From Caulobacteraceae bacterium (lineage in GTDB: Bacteria > Pseudomonadota > Alphaproteobacteria > Caulobacterales > Caulobacteraceae), in NCBI GenBank assembly GCA_947476555.1, contig CANJRI010000023.1, forward strand, positions 1 to 33,345: DNA of 33,345 bases, written 5' to 3'. The stretch's first letter is position 1, and the number at the start of each line of letters is the position of its first letter. Made by a program: the position numbers and the translations under genes. Under the pieces are notes generated by a model. That model saw nothing but the letters and a program-made list of their open reading frames with translations, searched no databases and was not told where the DNA came from. Of this stretch, positions 33,082 to 33,345 are shown in pieces.

Positions 33082-33345
33082 ATGTCGGCCTACAAATTCA
33101 TCGACCACAAGTTCGACGTCGTGGTGGTGGGCGCCGGGGGCTCGGGCCTCCGCGCCGCGCTCGGCTGCGCCCAGGCGGGCCTGAAGACCGCGTGCATCAG
33201 CAAGGTGTTCCCGACCCGCTCGCACACCGTGGCGGCCCAGGGCGGCATCTCCGCCAGCCTCGGCAACATGGGCGAGGACGATTGGCGCTGGCACATGTAC
33301 GACACCGTCAAGGGGTCGGACTGGCTGGGCGACCAGGACGCCATC
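33082..33345 (+). CDS. sdhA: Succinate dehydrogenase flavoprotein subunit (5' part; runs off the window)
   Basis: The first 88 residues of SdhA, which oxidises succinate to fumarate in the Krebs cycle. The FAD-binding motif is [15 protein letters not shown] (13-27), and His48 in [11 protein letters not shown] is the residue that covalently binds FAD in this family. GGGAGG lies 11 bases before ATG 33082, one base after the sdhD stop codon. The frame is open to the window edge; sdhB is expected beyond it. Confidence 0.97.
   Translation, partial: MSAYKFIDHKFDVVVVGAGGSGLRAALGCAQAGLKTACISKVFPTRSHTVAAQGGISASLGNMGEDDWRWHMYDTVKGSDWLGDQDAI

Overview
The window is GC-rich, densely packed chromosomal DNA from an alphaproteobacterium, most likely of the Caulobacterales (Caulobacter/Phenylobacterium-like). 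This assignment is an inference from several features: the runs trpF-trpB-trpA-accD-folC and tsaE-amgK-murU-addB-addA-trxA, an AccD that has lost most of its zinc-ribbon cysteines, a large TonB-dependent receptor, a promoter matching the alphaproteobacterial EcfG/sigma-T consensus, and palindromic intergenic elements. No rRNA, tRNA, CRISPR array, transposase or phage gene was seen.

Layout. (1) 2-1063: the 3' part of rpsA (ribosomal protein S1) and its strong terminator. (2) 1134-11556: an accessory-looking stretch lying between rpsA and ihfB, which are neighbours in many proteobacteria. It holds a secreted DUF3857/transglutaminase-like protein, a glycine-zipper lipoprotein, a Tat-exported type 1 copper protein, and a secreted protein of unknown function. 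Next comes an EcfG-type promoter driving an unknown small protein translationally coupled to a single-domain response regulator, followed by three small minus-strand genes of unknown function. It ends with a nuclease-like secreted protein, a TonB-dependent receptor and a divergent solitary substrate-binding protein. (3) 11659-17647: housekeeping genes ihfB, mscL, trpF, trpB, trpA, accD, folC and a small membrane protein, all on +. (4) 17803-27739: a minus-strand series, acyltransferase-tsaE-amgK-murU-addB-addA, in which every junction overlaps by a few bases, followed by trxA. (5) 27804-31110: mmsA, a membrane-anchored CxxC protein and zapE on +. (6) 31243-33345: a LysR regulator divergent from sdhC-sdhD-sdhA, the last cut by the window end.

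How the genes work together. trpF/trpB/trpA perform the last steps of tryptophan synthesis. accD and folC feed fatty-acid and folate metabolism. amgK and murU form the anomeric MurNAc-kinase/uridylyltransferase branch of peptidoglycan recycling. addA and addB form the helicase-nuclease for double-strand break repair. sdhC/D/A are the membrane anchors and flavoprotein of respiratory complex II.

The least explained part is 5.1-6.8 kb. A textbook GGAAC-N16-CGTT promoter, a coupled unknown/response-regulator pair and small unknown proteins suggest a general-stress-response output module. The TonB receptor/solitary binding protein pair at 7.3-11.6 kb is the second candidate for unassigned biology. 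I see no system that can be called undescribed with confidence.
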